A DNA stretch of 64,000 nucleotides, from contig NW_024744357.1 of the NCBI RefSeq assembly GCF_018991925.1, positions 3,233,706 to 3,297,705 of the forward strand. The letters run 5' to 3'. Below are positions 47,721 to 61,050 of the stretch, one piece after another (position 1 is the first letter of the stretch; each line of letters begins with the position of its first letter). The position numbers were made by a program, and so were the translations under genes. Under the pieces are notes generated by a model. The model saw only the letters and a program-made list of their open reading frames with translations. It ran no database searches and was not told the origin of the DNA. The DNA comes from Homarus americanus (taxonomy: Eukaryota > Arthropoda > Malacostraca > Decapoda > Nephropidae).

Positions 47721-49410
47721 AGAACTTATTTTTCTGAGTAAATAACAATTATTATCCGATAACTGCTGCTAGAACTACGTCACAAAAGGTATATAAAGGG
47801 GACGTCACAAGCAGTTCTCACAAGAGAACACTAGTTCCTGGCCCTTGGTGTTATTTTCAAATCTAATTTGAGGCCTTAAGTCTTTGGTATATACCGACCA
47901 CTGTTATTCCTGTTATTCTTGGTGTTCTAGATTTATAGCTTAGTAATTTTTAAGCAGCGAAAGGTCATCTTGGCCCATTTTACTTGTCTTGTCCTGTTAT
48001 AAAGTATCACAGGGTGGAAATTACCCACAGACCTGTACAATTATAATCCTTAAACTAACTGGTTAAAAAAAGGTTTAAAGCTTATGAAGCTGTTGCACAA
48101 TAATACCTTCTTTTGTGCAGGAACAACAAAATGAAAGCTAGTGCATTAAATCTAAAGTTAATTCCAAATAGATTCTCTGGATTTAAATGGATTTGTAATT
48201 CTTGTTGCCTGGCAACAATACTTCAGTGACACCCTTTTAAGATTAAGTCACTTGCTTGTCTTTAAATTTCTATGATGTCTTGACATTAACTAACTACCGG
48301 TTAGAACTAAAGTTTCGAAAATAGTTGAATTTCTAAATTCGTGACCAGACCAAGATACAATGCTTCTACACTGTTGAGCAGCATTGTCTTTATACTGTTA
48401 CGAGACAAGATTAGGTCTGTATCCCCAAAGATTTGCAACAACCAAATTAGTTGAAAATTGTTTCAAAATATTTACAAGACAGGATTGTACGTGTTTTCTG
48501 TCTCCCGTCGGAAATGCGAAACAAGATACAAAGTTTCTGCGTGTGGACAGGTTTCACCAAGTTTGGTAACACACTGATCAGTCGACGAAGTGATTGTGGC
48601 CTGTGCAATGGTTTGGTGGTAAGAATAAACACATGAAGACAGAAATTATAATGAAAACGGCGACAAACACATGTAATGGTGTTGCATAATCACATATATT
48701 TATTTAACATAAAGTTATTATGGGTACAATGGAAATCGATGGACATTTTAGCTGATTCAACACAACGCCGGTGCACGATTCAAATACTGAACGTCGTTAG
48801 TTGTTCGCTTTGGTATTCGCCCTCTTTCACCACACGCGAGCATTACTCCTTCACACAGTGATGCCACGTTGATAACTGCTATTTCCGTCAATTCCTCGGT
48901 GTAGTTGGGTCTAAACTCGGAACAATGTTTACCAATTAGATCACGAATGTTTAGAACAATCGCAAGACAATGGAGAAAAAAGTTGCGGTTCAACTGCATA
49001 AATACACTGTTTATAACCAAAGTATCTTGGTCTGGACTATGATTTAAGACTTTTTATGATTTGAGTATCACAATGATCATTCGTAACATTGCTTATATTT
49101 TTCTGATCTTGTACCCGTACGACTAATAGGAAAATATCCAATGTAGTCTACACATGCATGGAAACAAATTATAACCCCACACACACAACTATTCATACTC
49201 TCTGGAAAAATACATAATTATTTATAAGCTTCACAGTGTATAAACTTTAAAAATGAGCGTTTAATCTAATAATCATGTGTTAAAATGTCTTACTGCCACA
49301 CACAGGTGTTCCTGTACGTGAGGCTCTGTGATGGCCCGTGGGAAGACGACGGTGAGGCCACTAAAGAGACGTTGTGTTGTGACGCAGGTCAACACGAAAC
49401 CTGCGAGTAA
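46222..49410 (+). CDS. Gene 4: secreted acidic 10-cysteine protein (array copy)
   Basis: Exons are 46222-46265, 47096-47234, 47455-47574 and 49306-49410. The predicted protein is identical to that of gene 2. The only coding difference I see from gene 2 is a synonymous AGG/AGA in exon 4. Intron 2 and the start of intron 3 are gene 2-like (GGGAAG after the GA tract). The polyadenylation signal AATAAA is at 49824. It is intact. Confidence 0.9.
47663..47718. repeat. (GA)n microsatellite in gene 4 intron 3
   Basis: About 27 GA units at the same position as in the other array genes. Confidence 0.96.
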
Positions 49411-50238
49411 ATACCAGCACACAGCCACCCCTTGAGACTTTTACACCTACATACAATGAGACAACATAACAAATAGATCATTGGGTTAAACTTTCAGCAT
49501 TAAAAACAAAACAAATATTCAGCACAACTATAAGTTGTGCACCATTATCCACCAAACCAATCAGCAAACTAAATTGACAACACAGCCTTTTACGGCAATT
49601 ACTGCACCACGAGTACCAACGGTTATGGAAAGAAATATACCGTCACTCAGTCTTACAAGAGGCTACTCACAGAGCTTCTTGCATCTAATAGTCGACAAAA
49701 CGTTTCTACTAGAGCAGCAACTTGTTCTAACTACCAACAAGGAAGATTCGCCCAAGGACCTATAACAATTGCCTTATTACTTCCATAAACACCATCTCAA
49801 AGGATGTAATAAATACTGACACCAATAAAACCTTAACAGTTTCTTGTATTTTGAAATCCCAGACGAACATTATTTTCAAAATATTATGTTCTCGAGTCAT
49901 TCATCTCTTCTCCTATACGGGTTTGATAGTTAGATGCTGAAAATAGTTTTTAAAAATAATTTTGATGGAAAATGATAAGGTACTAGGCAGTAAGCAGCGA
50001 CCAAACAGGGAGGTACTACCGCCTGGGAAGATATTGGAAGCATAATGTGTTGTCTAATGGTAGACCCTGCTGCCATATGGTTTCACGAAAATTGTGACCA
50101 AGTCCCAGGTTGCTGATCTGACTTTCTGCCTCATTTACACACAATTGCAGAGTCTCAATTGTTTCTCTTACTTGGACAACACAACATACATAATGTATAT
50201 CGTTTCTCATTTTGTATTTATTTTTCGTTTTTGTATTT

Positions 50239-50297
50239 ATTTATTATTATTATTATTATAATTATTATTATTATTATTATTATTATTAAGATTATTA

Positions 50298-50365
<68 letters not shown>

Positions 50366-50424
50366 TAATTTTTTATTTTATTAATTTGCTATTAATTTGA
50401 TTAATTATTATTATTATTATTATA

Positions 50425-50460
<36 letters not shown>

Positions 50461-50462
50461 TA
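50239..50462. repeat. (ATT)n microsatellite, long form
   Basis: About 220 bases of ATT repeats, containing the same ATTAATTTGCTATTAATTTG island as the tract at 42048. Confidence 0.95.
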
Positions 50463-50480
50463 GTATTTAGTAATATATTT

Positions 50481-50547
50481 TCGCCCCGCAGTCCCTGATG
50501 TGGGTCAGTGATCTGTGCCCGGGTGGGCTAATCCCCGTAAAAAAAAA
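50481..50547 (+). mobile_element. LINE 3' tail fragment (longer form)
   Basis: Same form as the copy at 42360, with the CGCCCCGCAGTCCCTGATG extension and a poly-A end. Confidence 0.78.
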
Positions 50548-51863
50548 TTGATAAAATAATTATTAATTTTTTTCATGCATTTCTCCTTTTTTTATCAACA
50601 CAAACGCTACTCTCTCCACAAACACAAACATGGTCTGCATTTATCCACTTCTCACACTCAACCATAAGACCGATGAAGAGTTTTGTCTCTCTAGTCTCGC
50701 ATCTTACAGAAATAAAGTCTCGTATTGAACAAAATTTTCTTTCATTCTCTTATAATCCTCTCCCATATACATTATAATCAACTATATCTTTTCCTCGCCA
50801 TCGTATCAACCTCCTGGAGCAGTGACAGTTCATGTAACATCTGTGGTACAATGGTACGTTTTTTAGGGCGGTACAAGAGAAGTAATGTGATGGTGACCGT
50901 ACACGATACCAGGGTTCAGGCGGAAGTCATGATAGTCTGATGAGTAGGACTCAAGGAGATGTGCCCCAAAAATATTTGTTTAGAATAATAAGTGATCGGC
51001 TCTTACGTTTCAGCAACTTACACAAAATTCTGAAAATTATATTAATATTGCCAAAATATATAACTTGGTAATTTTTGGTCAATGTGTCATGACCGTACAT
51101 TAATGGACATAGGTGTTTGATGTGTATTCTATTAGGCTCTCAAGGGTAGCACTTTAGCAACTTTGAGATCATAATTTTATTAGCATGTATTAAAAAAGAT
51201 CACATAGGCTAGGCAGAGCTCATTTTATAATTTCCTAGGAGTTAAGTTATACAGTAAAAGGAATTAACATTACCAAACTTTTTTTTCAAAAGAGTTTGCA
51301 TAAATCGAAAGAATCATCAAACTGACAGACGATTGTTCTTTTATTTCAATAATTCAATTAATTGTCTCCATGGGATGGGGTATAAAAGCTACTTTATCTT
51401 AATATCTTTAGAAGTATCAACTACATTCCATAAAATCTGAACAGTTCATGAACTTCCAGAAAACGTAGTTAACTTATCAAAACAGTGAGTGAAATTAAGT
51501 CTTTACACACGTTTTCCCTTCACCAACGTCTTATGTGTATAGGGAGTTAAATGTCGTATTAACCAAACTCTATTACGCTGCCTGTATTTCATGTCAGTAT
51601 ATGAAAAGGCAAATAATGGATATTTTCCAAGGGAATGATCACTCCCTCTTCAACAATATATCAAACATATAATAATCCTTAATGATATAGCAAAATCATA
51701 AAACTGTGCAAAAGAATATCTTGTATACTGATCTTTTATTATATACCAAAGATCATCAACCACTGATGGCCTCAGCCAGACTGAAAGAATTAACAAGTTG
51801 CAATTACACAAAACCGTTTCGCGGGGCTGAAATACAATACGAAACGTTCGAAACGTTGGTAAT

Positions 51864-51963
51864 ACCGTTTGTTTTCGGCTCAGCGAAGCTAAGAAAAGTT
51901 GAGTCTGGTTAGTACTTGGACGGGTGAGCGTATGAACCTAAGAACACCAGATGCTGCTGGCAT
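51864..51963 (+). repeat. 5S rRNA-derived segment, copy D
   Basis: Same form as copy C with the longer 5' side. The core GGTTAGTACTTGGACGGGTG is at 51908-51927. Confidence 0.82.
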
Positions 51964-51968
51964 AAAGA

Positions 51969-51981
51969 CTCTCTCTCTCTC

Positions 51982-52074
<93 letters not shown>
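51969..52074. repeat. (CT)n-(TA)n tract
   Basis: (CT)8 followed by about 44 TA units. Confidence 0.95.
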
Positions 52075-52076
<2 letters not shown>

Positions 52077-54268
52077 CATGAGTAAATTTCTACTTTTAAA
52101 ATATGAAAGCATTTTTGGAGAAAAATAATCTAATATAAAAGTTAATAAAAACACAATTAATCAGGATAAAATTAGCGATAACCAATGAAAATAGACCACC
52201 ATTTTGGGAGGGAAAGATGGTATGATTAAATATCCCTTAGAGGCAGCACCATGTACACTCAGTTTGGGATACAGCAAAATAATTCATTTCAGTGGTAACT
52301 ACGAACGATATTCAGTACAACTGAACAACACCTAATCATAAAAGAACATTAGTTTAAACCTATATTGATAACTCTTCTGATGTTGAGACTTCACTTAATT
52401 CCAAAATATATCATTAAATGCAGTTCTTGTACCATTGCCGTGTACTGTACATAGTGGTGTCATATGTGGCAGCTGATAGCTTGTCAGTCCAGAGAGAATT
52501 ATGCTAATCTAAAATTTGTAAATTTTATAAACTATTTATATCACATGACTTATTAACGTGCATTGATTATAATTATTTGTTTTCATTAAAATGTGGCATC
52601 ATTTGTCAATAAAACATATTAACTGTAAGTACATTACAAAAGGAGATATAAAATGCATTGATTAAACATAATTTTTCTCATCCGCTGTAAGCAACATCAC
52701 ACCCGCAGTCTTCAGTCGACAGGTGGTGTTACTCACACCATTATCAGTCAATAGGATATTGAACTCTTAACAGCACTGACAACATACACGAGGCAAATTA
52801 GTGTTCCTAGTCCTCTCTGCCTGTGTATCTGTATGAGTGTCCTTAAAATAACTCTAGAGGGGGTTCGCACATTTCCAATAATATTGGTAAGTTCAGTCAA
52901 CATGTGAGAAGGTCCACATAATGAACTTTTGGTGTCTTTCATCCCCCCCACCCCCGCAAAAAAACTCTTCCTACGATATCGAGGAGACATTAATGAGTAA
53001 GGCAGAGACTGAGATGAATGAGAGGAATCGAAAGGTATTTCTTAAAGAGATGCAAAATGTGGGATTGTTTACTAAGATAATCCGGGAACCTCACAGTTGC
53101 CAACACTTACAATAAAGGTTGCCACCTAAATTGATTGATCGATATATCAGTTAATCATATAGTGATTCATTTAGATATTTTTGCAATCTATTTTTTTTTT
53201 TTTTTAAATATTATATGGTGAAACTGTTCAGTGAGACCCATTTTGGTAGGATATAATTTAAAGTTACTTAATAATCCTGACAGTAGAACAAAACTCCTTA
53301 AGAAACAAATAACTAACCGTCCATAATATAGTCGACTTTCTCTATCAGGTGATCGCGTGGATGACGGTGTTATGATCTTGGAGTAATAATTATCTCAATA
53401 TATGTTTCTTTCTTACCATCAATATAATAGTTCCTAAGTGCCTATTCTATATTACTTCAAACACTCTACTATACATAATAAAAAAAATGGAATTACATAT
53501 AACGTGTCTCTTGTATTCCACCAATGTTATAATGCAAAAGTATGCTTAAACAATAGAAGCCTAAAACGCATTTGATATAGTTTATCATTATCTGAAAGTG
53601 GCAGTAGGGACCATAAGCTCGAGTGGCCGTTAGAAAAGTGTGGATACAGCACACTATATTCTAAGCTTGTTTTATGCAAGCAAACCTCCTTAACATTCCC
53701 GTGCTTGTAAGTTCATGTAACCATTTACAGCAGGATAGAGTGGGGATGCCTCGTGATCTAACAAGCGAGGCAAGTCCTGGATCCATCAGTTGAATATTAG
53801 TAGAGATAACATTCATCTGGCTAAATTAACAGTAACTATCTAGGTTCTTTACATGTACTCCTATAATCACTTCATACACCGTTATTCAAAATGAAAAAAA
53901 GCTAAATATCTATTGTTATGATACACAGTAAATGCATGGAATTGCCAAGAACATTCCTGATGGCCTAATAATGCAAAAAAAAAATCATTGGAGACAATAT
54001 GAAACGTTAGATTCATGTCAAAAGATTTTTCATGCATAATGAGTACTGTATAACAAAGTTTAAGGAACACGTACGATTTCAAAGGAAATCTAGAAAAACG
54101 TTCAGTACTTTATTAATTGTCATTAATTTCTAAGACAGGCGTTTATAAGTTTTCATGATCATCCATGGAAAAATGCAATTTTTTTTTTCAGTCATGCGGA
54201 TAGGGAGCCTGAGACTGTCCAGCTGACTGGGTGACGATGAACTCTTGCTGGGGTCGTTACACAGCCAG

Positions 54269-54319
54269 TATAAAAGAGGTTGGTGGATGTTGGTCCTCAT
54301 ACTACTTCTGACAAGCAAG
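54269..54319 (+). promoter_or_regulatory. Gene 5 core promoter and 5' UTR
   Basis: TATAAAA is at 54269-54275 and the initiator A is at 54299, 30 bases downstream. Confidence 0.82.
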
Positions 54320-55757
54320 ATGAAGTTCCTCGTGATATTCCTCTCCCTCACTGCCCTCACATGGTAACACTTCACTACTCTACAATAGTTATGGTTATAT
54401 AATTGACTGGATTTTTTCGTAAGACATAACTCTAGCTAATAATATTATACAACATTTTAGAAAATTGACTGACTATGGTCAGGAAAGATGATCAAGGCTT
54501 AAACATAATTATATACTGCATATTATAGGCTAATGTTCACGACCAGGAAATTACTCATATTTCACCATAACTTATATTTTTAGAACCTAAGCACATTTCA
54601 ACATCCTCGACAATAGATATGTGTATCTCTTATAATGTTTAATTCTTGATAGACTAGTATAATTTTTTTTATTCACTTAAAGACCTTAAAGCGTTCATAT
54701 GTATTATAACGGAAATAACAATCTTAAGTAAAAGGTAACACTTTAATAGTTCATGTATTATTTACTGAACATTATATCCATTAAGACTTATTTCTTATAG
54801 ATTTGAGATCAAGAAGAGAATGGAAGACACTTTCTGCACACATCGCCCTGTGTGCGTACAGTATATCACCGGTAGATATACAAATATTTAGATCACATGG
54901 TGTGAAGGGCAACAAAAAATAAAGCGCTTCATCACATTGTTAACAGAATCTCGATAATGCATTATTCTGTGGATTATATCTAAAGTAAAATTACGTTTAG
55001 CAAAATAATTTAAACTTTAATTACCAGACGATATTTATTTCCCCAGACAGCTCTCAACCACAAATAAAATGGGAGCAAATTTGGGTATAATTCCACCCGT
55101 TGACAAATGCGAAGAACATTACGCTAACTAACGTGTAACAGAATGAAGAGTAATGTTAAAATAGAAATATAATCAGCCACTCCTACTGGCAGGGCTCAAG
55201 GAGTCCCAGAGTGTGACTGTGGCGCCTTCATTACTGAGTCTGCAGAGGAGGAAGAAGTGTTCCCCATGGAGGCCTTCGATGTGGAAAACTGTGAAGATCA
55301 ACAAGACTGTCATGATAGATGCCGCACAGAGGTGAGCCTTTACTGCCATATACTGAATTATTTACCGGAAAAATAGTAAGCCCAAACACCATAATTTTCT
55401 ATATGAATGTTACTATCACAGCACTAGCACTCAAATAACACAAATCTTTTAAAATAAAGCAGTTAACATCTTAACATATACATTAGAGCTTCAGCTAAAT
55501 CATATAAATCCGTGTCATTATTAGCCAGGAGAAATAAAATTTTCTTTACAGTGGAACGAAATGACCAGCGAAGGAGACCTGAATTTCGAGCTTCCCGACG
55601 GCAAGACGGTGGGCCAGAGTATGTGTGACGACCTGGCTGAAGAGGGTAAAGACGTCGTTGGGCCAACTGAAGTAAGTCTGAAGTAATACACGTTGAAATA
55701 AAGCAAACGATAAAGAATATGGAGGATAAACGAGTCTGTGCAACAAATAGCAAGTGC

Positions 55758-55815
<58 letters not shown>

Positions 55816-57503
55816 AACTTATTTTTCTGAGTAAATAACTATTATTATCCGATAACTGCTGCTAGAACTACGTCACAAAAGGTATATAAAGGGGACGTCA
55901 CAAGCAGTTCTCACAAGAGAACACTAGTTCCTGGCCCTTGGTGTTATTTTCAAATCTAATTTGAGGCCTTAAGTCTTTGGTATATACCGACCACTGTTAT
56001 TCCTGTTATTCTTGGTGTTCTAGATTTATAGCTTAGTAATTTTTAAGCAGCGAAAGGTCATCTTGGCCCATTTTACTTGTCTTGTCCTGTTATAAAGTAT
56101 CACAGGGTGGAAATTACCCACAGACCTGTACAATTATAATCCTTAAACTAACTGGTTAAAAAAAGGTTTAAAGCTTATGAAGCTGTTGCACAATAATACC
56201 TTCTTTTGTGCAGGAACAACAAAATGAAAGCTAGTGCATTAAATCTAAAGTTAATTCCAAATAGATTCTCTGGATTTAAATGGATTTGTAATTCTTGTTG
56301 CCTGGCAACAATACTTCAGTGACACCCTTTTAAGATTAAGTCACTTGCTTGTCTTTTAATTTCTATGATGTCTTGACATTAACTAACTACCGGTTAGAAC
56401 TAAAGTTTCGAAAATAGTTGAATTTCTAAATTCGTGACCAGACCAAGATACAATGCTTCTACACTGTTGAGCAGCATTGTCTTTATACTGTTACGAGACA
56501 AGATTAGGTCTGTATCCCCAAAGATTTGCAACAACCAAATTAGTTGAAAATTGTTTCAAAATATTTACAAGACAGGATTGTACGTGTTTTCTGTCTCCCG
56601 TCGGAAATGCGAAACAAGATACAAAGTTTCTGCGTGTGGACAGGTTTCACCAAGTTTGGTAACACACTGATCAGTCGACGAAGTGATTGTGGCCTGTGCA
56701 ATGGTTTGGTGGTAAGAATAAACACATGAAGACAGAAATTATAATAAAAACGGCGACAAACACATGTATTGGTGTTGCATAATCACATATATTTATTTAA
56801 CATAAAGTTATTATGGGTACAATGGAAATCGATGGACATTTTAGCTGATTCAACACAACGCCGGTGCACGATTCAAATACTGAACGTCGTTAGTTGTTCG
56901 CTTTGGTATTCGCCCTCTTTCACCACACGCGAGCATTACTCCTTCACACAGTGATGCCACGTTGATAACTGTTATTTCCGTCAATTCCTCGGTGTAGTTG
57001 GGTCTAAACTCGGAACAATGTTTACCAATTAGATCACGAATGTTTAGAACAATCGCAAGACAATGGAGAAAAAAGTTGCGGTTCAACTGCATAAATACAC
57101 TGTTTATAACCAAAGTATCTTGGTCTGGACTATGATTTAAGACTTTTTATGATTTGAGTATCACAATGATCATTCGTAACATTGCTTATATTTTTCTGAT
57201 CTTGTACCCGTACGACTAATAGGAAAATATCCAATGTAGTCTACACATGCATGGAAACAAATTATAACCCCACACACACAACTATTCATACTCTCTGGAA
57301 AAATACATAATTATTTATAAGCTTCACAGTGTATAAACTTTAAAAATGAGCGTTTAATCTAATAATCATGTGTTAAAATGTCTTACTGCCACACACAGGT
57401 GTTCCTGTACGTGAGGCTCTGTGATGGCCCGTGGGAAGACGACGGTGAGGCCACTAAAGAGACGTTGTGTTGTGACGCAGGTCAACACGAAACCTGCGAG
57501 TAA
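54320..57503 (+). CDS. Gene 5: secreted acidic 10-cysteine protein (array copy)
   Basis: Exons are 54320-54363, 55193-55331, 55552-55671 and 57399-57503. The predicted protein is identical to those of genes 2 and 4. Introns 1 and 2 resemble gene 4, but from the GA tract (GTGAAG) and again beyond the stop codon (GATTAGCCC) it carries the gene 3 variants, so the unit is a mosaic. The polyadenylation signal AATAAA is at 57917. It is intact. Confidence 0.9.
55760..55810. repeat. (GA)n microsatellite in gene 5 intron 3
   Basis: About 25 GA units. Confidence 0.96.
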
Positions 57504-58330
57504 ATACCAGCACACAGCCACCCCTTGAGACTTTTACACCTACATACAATGAGACAACATAACAAATAGATCATTGGGTTAAACTTTCAGCATTAAAAAC
57601 AAAACAAATATTCAGCACAACTATAAGTTGTGCACCATTATCCACCAAACCAATCAGCAAACTAAATTGACAACACAGCCTTTTACGGCAATTACTGCAC
57701 CACGAGTACCAACGGTTATGGAAAGAAATATACCGTCACTCAGTCTTACAAGAGGCTACTCACAGAGCTTCTTGCATCTAATAGCCGACAAAACGTTTCT
57801 ACTAGAGCAGCAACTTGTTCTAACTACCAACAAGGAAGATTAGCCCAAGGACCTATAACAATTGCCTTATTACTTCCATAAACACCATCTCAAAGGATGT
57901 AATAAATAGTGACACCAATAAAACCTTAACAGTTTCTTGTATTTTGAAATCCCAGACGAACAATATTTTCAAAATATTATGTTCTCGAGTCATTCATCTC
58001 TTCTCCTATACGGGTTTGATAGTTAGATGCTGAAAATAGTTTTTAAAAATAATTTTGATGGAAAATGATAAGGTACTAGGCAGTAAGCAGCGACCAAACA
58101 GGGAGGTACTACCGCCTGGGAAGGTATTGGAAGCATAATGTGTTGTCTAATGGTAGACCCTGCTGCCATATGGTTTCACGAAAATTGTGACCAAGTCCCA
58201 GGTTGCTAATCTGACTTTCTGCCTCATTTACACACAATTGCAGGGTCTCAATTGTTTCTCTTACTTGGACAACACAACAAAAATAATGTAGATCGTTTCT
58301 CACTCTTGATTTATTTTTCGTTTTTGAAAT

Positions 58331-58374
58331 TTATTTATTATTATTATTATTATTTTTTTTTTATTATTATTCTA

Positions 58375-58424
<50 letters not shown>
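58331..58424. repeat. (ATT)n microsatellite, short form
   Basis: A short tract resembling that after gene 2, with a run of T in the middle. Confidence 0.94.
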
Positions 58425-58425
<1 letters not shown>

Positions 58426-58429
58426 TTTA

Positions 58430-58478
58430 TGTGGGTCAGTGATCTGTGCCCGGGTGGGCTAATCCCCGTAAAAAAAAA
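58430..58478 (+). mobile_element. LINE 3' tail fragment (short form)
   Basis: Same truncated form as at 33981, starting at GTGGGTCAGTGATCTGTGCC and ending in poly-A. Confidence 0.75.
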
Positions 58479-59785
58479 TTGATAAAATAATTATTTTTTT
58501 TCATGCATTTCTTCTTTTTTTATCAACACAAACGCTACTCTCTCCACAAACACAAACATGAGTCTGCATTTACCCACTTCTCACACTCAACCATAAGACC
58601 GATGAAGAGTTTTGTCTCTCTAGTCTCGCATCTTACAGAAATAAAGTCTCGTATAGAACAAAATTTTCTTTCATTCTCTTATAATCCTCTCCCATATACA
58701 TTATCATCAACTATATCTTTTCCTCGCCATCGTATCAACCTCCTGGAGCAGTGACAGTTCATGTAACATCTGTGGTACAATGGTACGTTTTTTAGGGCGG
58801 TACAAGAGAAGTAATGTGATGGTGACCGTACACGATACCATCTTTACCAGGGTTCCGGCGGAAGTCATGATAGTGTGATGAGTAGGACTCAAGGAGATGT
58901 GCCCCAAAAATATTTGTTTTAGAATAATAAGTGATCGGCTCTTACATTTCAGCAATTTACACTAATTTCTGAAAATTATATACATATTGCCAAAATATAT
59001 AACTTGTAATTTTTGGTCAATGTGTCATGTCCGTACATTAATGGACATAGGTGTTTGATGTGTATTCTATTAGGCTCTCAAGGGTGGCACTTTAGCAACT
59101 TTGAGATCATAATTTTATTAGCATGTATTAAAAAAGATCATATAGGCTAGGCAGAGCTCATTTTATAATTTCCTAGAAGTTAAGTTATACAGTAAAAGGA
59201 ATTAACATTACCAAACTTTTTTTTCAAAAGAGTTTACATAAATCGAAAGAATCGTCAAACTGACAGACGATTGTTCTTTTATTTCAATAATTTAATTAAT
59301 TGTCTCCATGGGATCGGGTATAAAAGCTACTTTATCTTAATATCTTTAGAAGTCTCAACTACATTCCATAAAATCTAAACAGTTCATGAACTTCCAGAAA
59401 ACGTAGTTAACTTATCAAAACAGTGAGTGAAATTAAGTCTTTACACACAAGTTTTCCCTTCACCAACGTCTTATGTGTATAGGGAGTTAAATGTCGTATT
59501 AACCAAACTCTATTACGCTGCCTGTATTTCATGTCAGTATATGAAAAGGCAAATAACGGATATTTTCCAAGGGAATGATCACTCCCTCTTCAACAATATA
59601 TCAAACATATAATAATCCTTAATGATATAGCAAAATCATAAAACTGTGCAAAAGAATATCTTGTATACTGATCTTTTATTATATACCAAAGATCATCAAC
59701 CACTGATGGCCTCAGCCAGACTGAAAGAATTAACAAGTTGCAATTACACAAAACCGTTTCGCGGGGCTGAAATACAATACGAAAC

Positions 59786-59821
59786 GTTTGTTTGTTTTCC
59801 GCTCAGCGAAGATAAGAAACG
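59786..59821 (+). repeat. 5S rRNA-derived segment, copy E (interrupted)
   Basis: Only the 5' half is present (CCGCTCAGCGAAGATAAGAA), stopping where the Penelope-like inverted repeat begins. The 3' half is not found on the far side, so the insertion was accompanied by deletion or replacement. Confidence 0.8.
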
Positions 59822-60064
59822 TCACACGGGAAAATGGAAACAACGGAGTACCTTAGGTCTTTATTCAAGACATCTTCAGAGGCAACTAGATTACATGGAC
59901 AGAGAGAGGCTTAAATATACAGGGTGACCTAAAAACATGAGGTCAGGTCATAATGATGACATCCACTAATCCCCACACCAACACAACCGTAGAGGAGCTT
60001 AAGAGAAGGGTGGTGACGTGACTAGACAGGTCAGGTCAGAAAAAAGGGACCCACAAAATAACTG

Positions 60065-60516
60065 TCATACATCAAGATCAAAGGTTTTCAAAGCAGTTTT
60101 AACCTTGGGCCACTGACAAATAAATTTATGTAACATATTATCAGTTTTGAACTGACCATCACTAAGGTTTATTGATTTTAATTCCTTAATCAAACTAGCT
60201 TCAACCAGAAGTCTTTCTGTGACACAAGATGATTTGAATACTTCTAAGCTTTTTTCCCAAGCAATGGGGTGATTATTATTCCTAACATGAACGAACAAGG
60301 CACTGCTTTCAGATGCAGTTCTGATATTATACTTATGTTGTTTGATTCTGAGCTGCAGTGTTTTTCCTGTCTGACCTACATAATTACAATTACATTGGCT
60401 ACATGGAATACAATAAACACTTCCATTTACATTCAAACTTGGGCTATTCCTTATTAACATATTGGTAATGGTTGTGTTTATTGTATTCCATGTAGCCAAT
60501 GTAATTGTAATTATGT
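60065..60516 (-). pseudogene. Penelope-like GIY-YIG coding end (left arm)
   Basis: Read on the minus strand, the left arm encodes the C-terminal end of the element: NSPSLNVNGSVYCIPCSQCN, then NYVGQTGKTLQLRIKQHKYN, and on to SLIKELKSINLSDGQF and KTALKTFDLDV. Features are two Cys pairs, the Y-x-G-Q-T block, an Arg two turns later and a downstream Glu in WEKSLEV, all typical of GIY-YIG nucleases. The N-terminal part of the long open frame beyond about 60460 reads through the other arm and is not real. The RT domain is absent. Confidence 0.75.
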
Positions 60517-60829
60517 AGGTCAGACAGGAAAAACACTGCAGCTGAGAATCAAACAACATAAGTATAATATCAGAACTGCATCTGAAAGCAGTGCCTTGTT
60601 CGTTCATGTTAGGAATAATAATCACCCCATTGCTTGGGAAAAAAGCTTAGAAGTATTCAAATCATCTTGTGTCACAGAAAGACTTCTGGTTGAAGCTAGT
60701 TTGATTAAGGAATTAAAATCAATAAACCTTAGTGATGGTCAGTTCAAAACTGATAATATGTTACATAAATTTATTTGTCAGTGGCCCAAGGTTAAAACTG
60801 CTTTGAAAACCTTTGATCTTGATGTATGA
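60473..60829 (+). pseudogene. Penelope-like GIY-YIG coding end (right arm)
   Basis: The right arm encodes the same C-terminal residues on the plus strand, entering at VYCIPCSQCNCNYVGQTGKT and ending at the same TFDLDV followed by TGA (60829). It starts about 17 codons later than the left arm, so it lacks the NSPSLNVNG lead-in. The frame from the entry to the stop is intact. Confidence 0.75.
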
Positions 60830-61009
60830 CAGTTATTTTGTGGGTCCCTTTTTTCTGACCTGACCTGTCTAGTCACGTCACCACCCTTCTCTTAAGCTCC
60901 TCTACGGTTGTGTTGGTGTGGGGATTAGTGGATGTCATCATTATGACATGACCTCATGTTTTTAGGTCACCCTGTATATTTAAGCCTCTCTCTGTCCATG
61001 TAATCTAGT

Positions 61010-61050
61010 TGCCTCTGAAGATGTCTTGAATAAAGACGAAAGCTAAGGTA
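61010..61050 (+). ncRNA. Hammerhead-ribozyme-like motif in the Penelope-like 3' end
   Basis: The order is TGCCT (61010-61014), CTGAAGA (61015-61021, matching core CUGANGA), an extra T, stem II GTCTT/AAGAC (61023-61027 and 61033-61037) with a 5-base loop, GAAA (61038-61041), then GCTA and AGGTA (61046-61050). AGGTA pairs with TGCCT as stem I, with one G-U pair. Stem III would be minimal and cleavage would fall after CTA. Hammerhead motifs with very short stem III are known in Penelope-like elements. The extra T next to stem II departs from the consensus, so activity is uncertain. Confidence 0.5.

Larger units (their letters stand above)
49411..54268. repeat. Array spacer between genes 4 and 5 (type II)
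   Basis: The order of parts is the same as in the gene 3-4 spacer, whose type II variants it shares. Particular changes are a 9-base deletion within the ACACGATACCATCTTTACCA stretch near 50905 and a shortened segment near 53935. No gene is supported. Confidence 0.7.

Noticed and set aside
60065..60625. A 186-residue Penelope-like protein read through the palindrome centre
   Set aside because: The first part of that minus-strand frame is antisense to the right arm; only the part from about 60516 down to 60065 at most is the real coding end.
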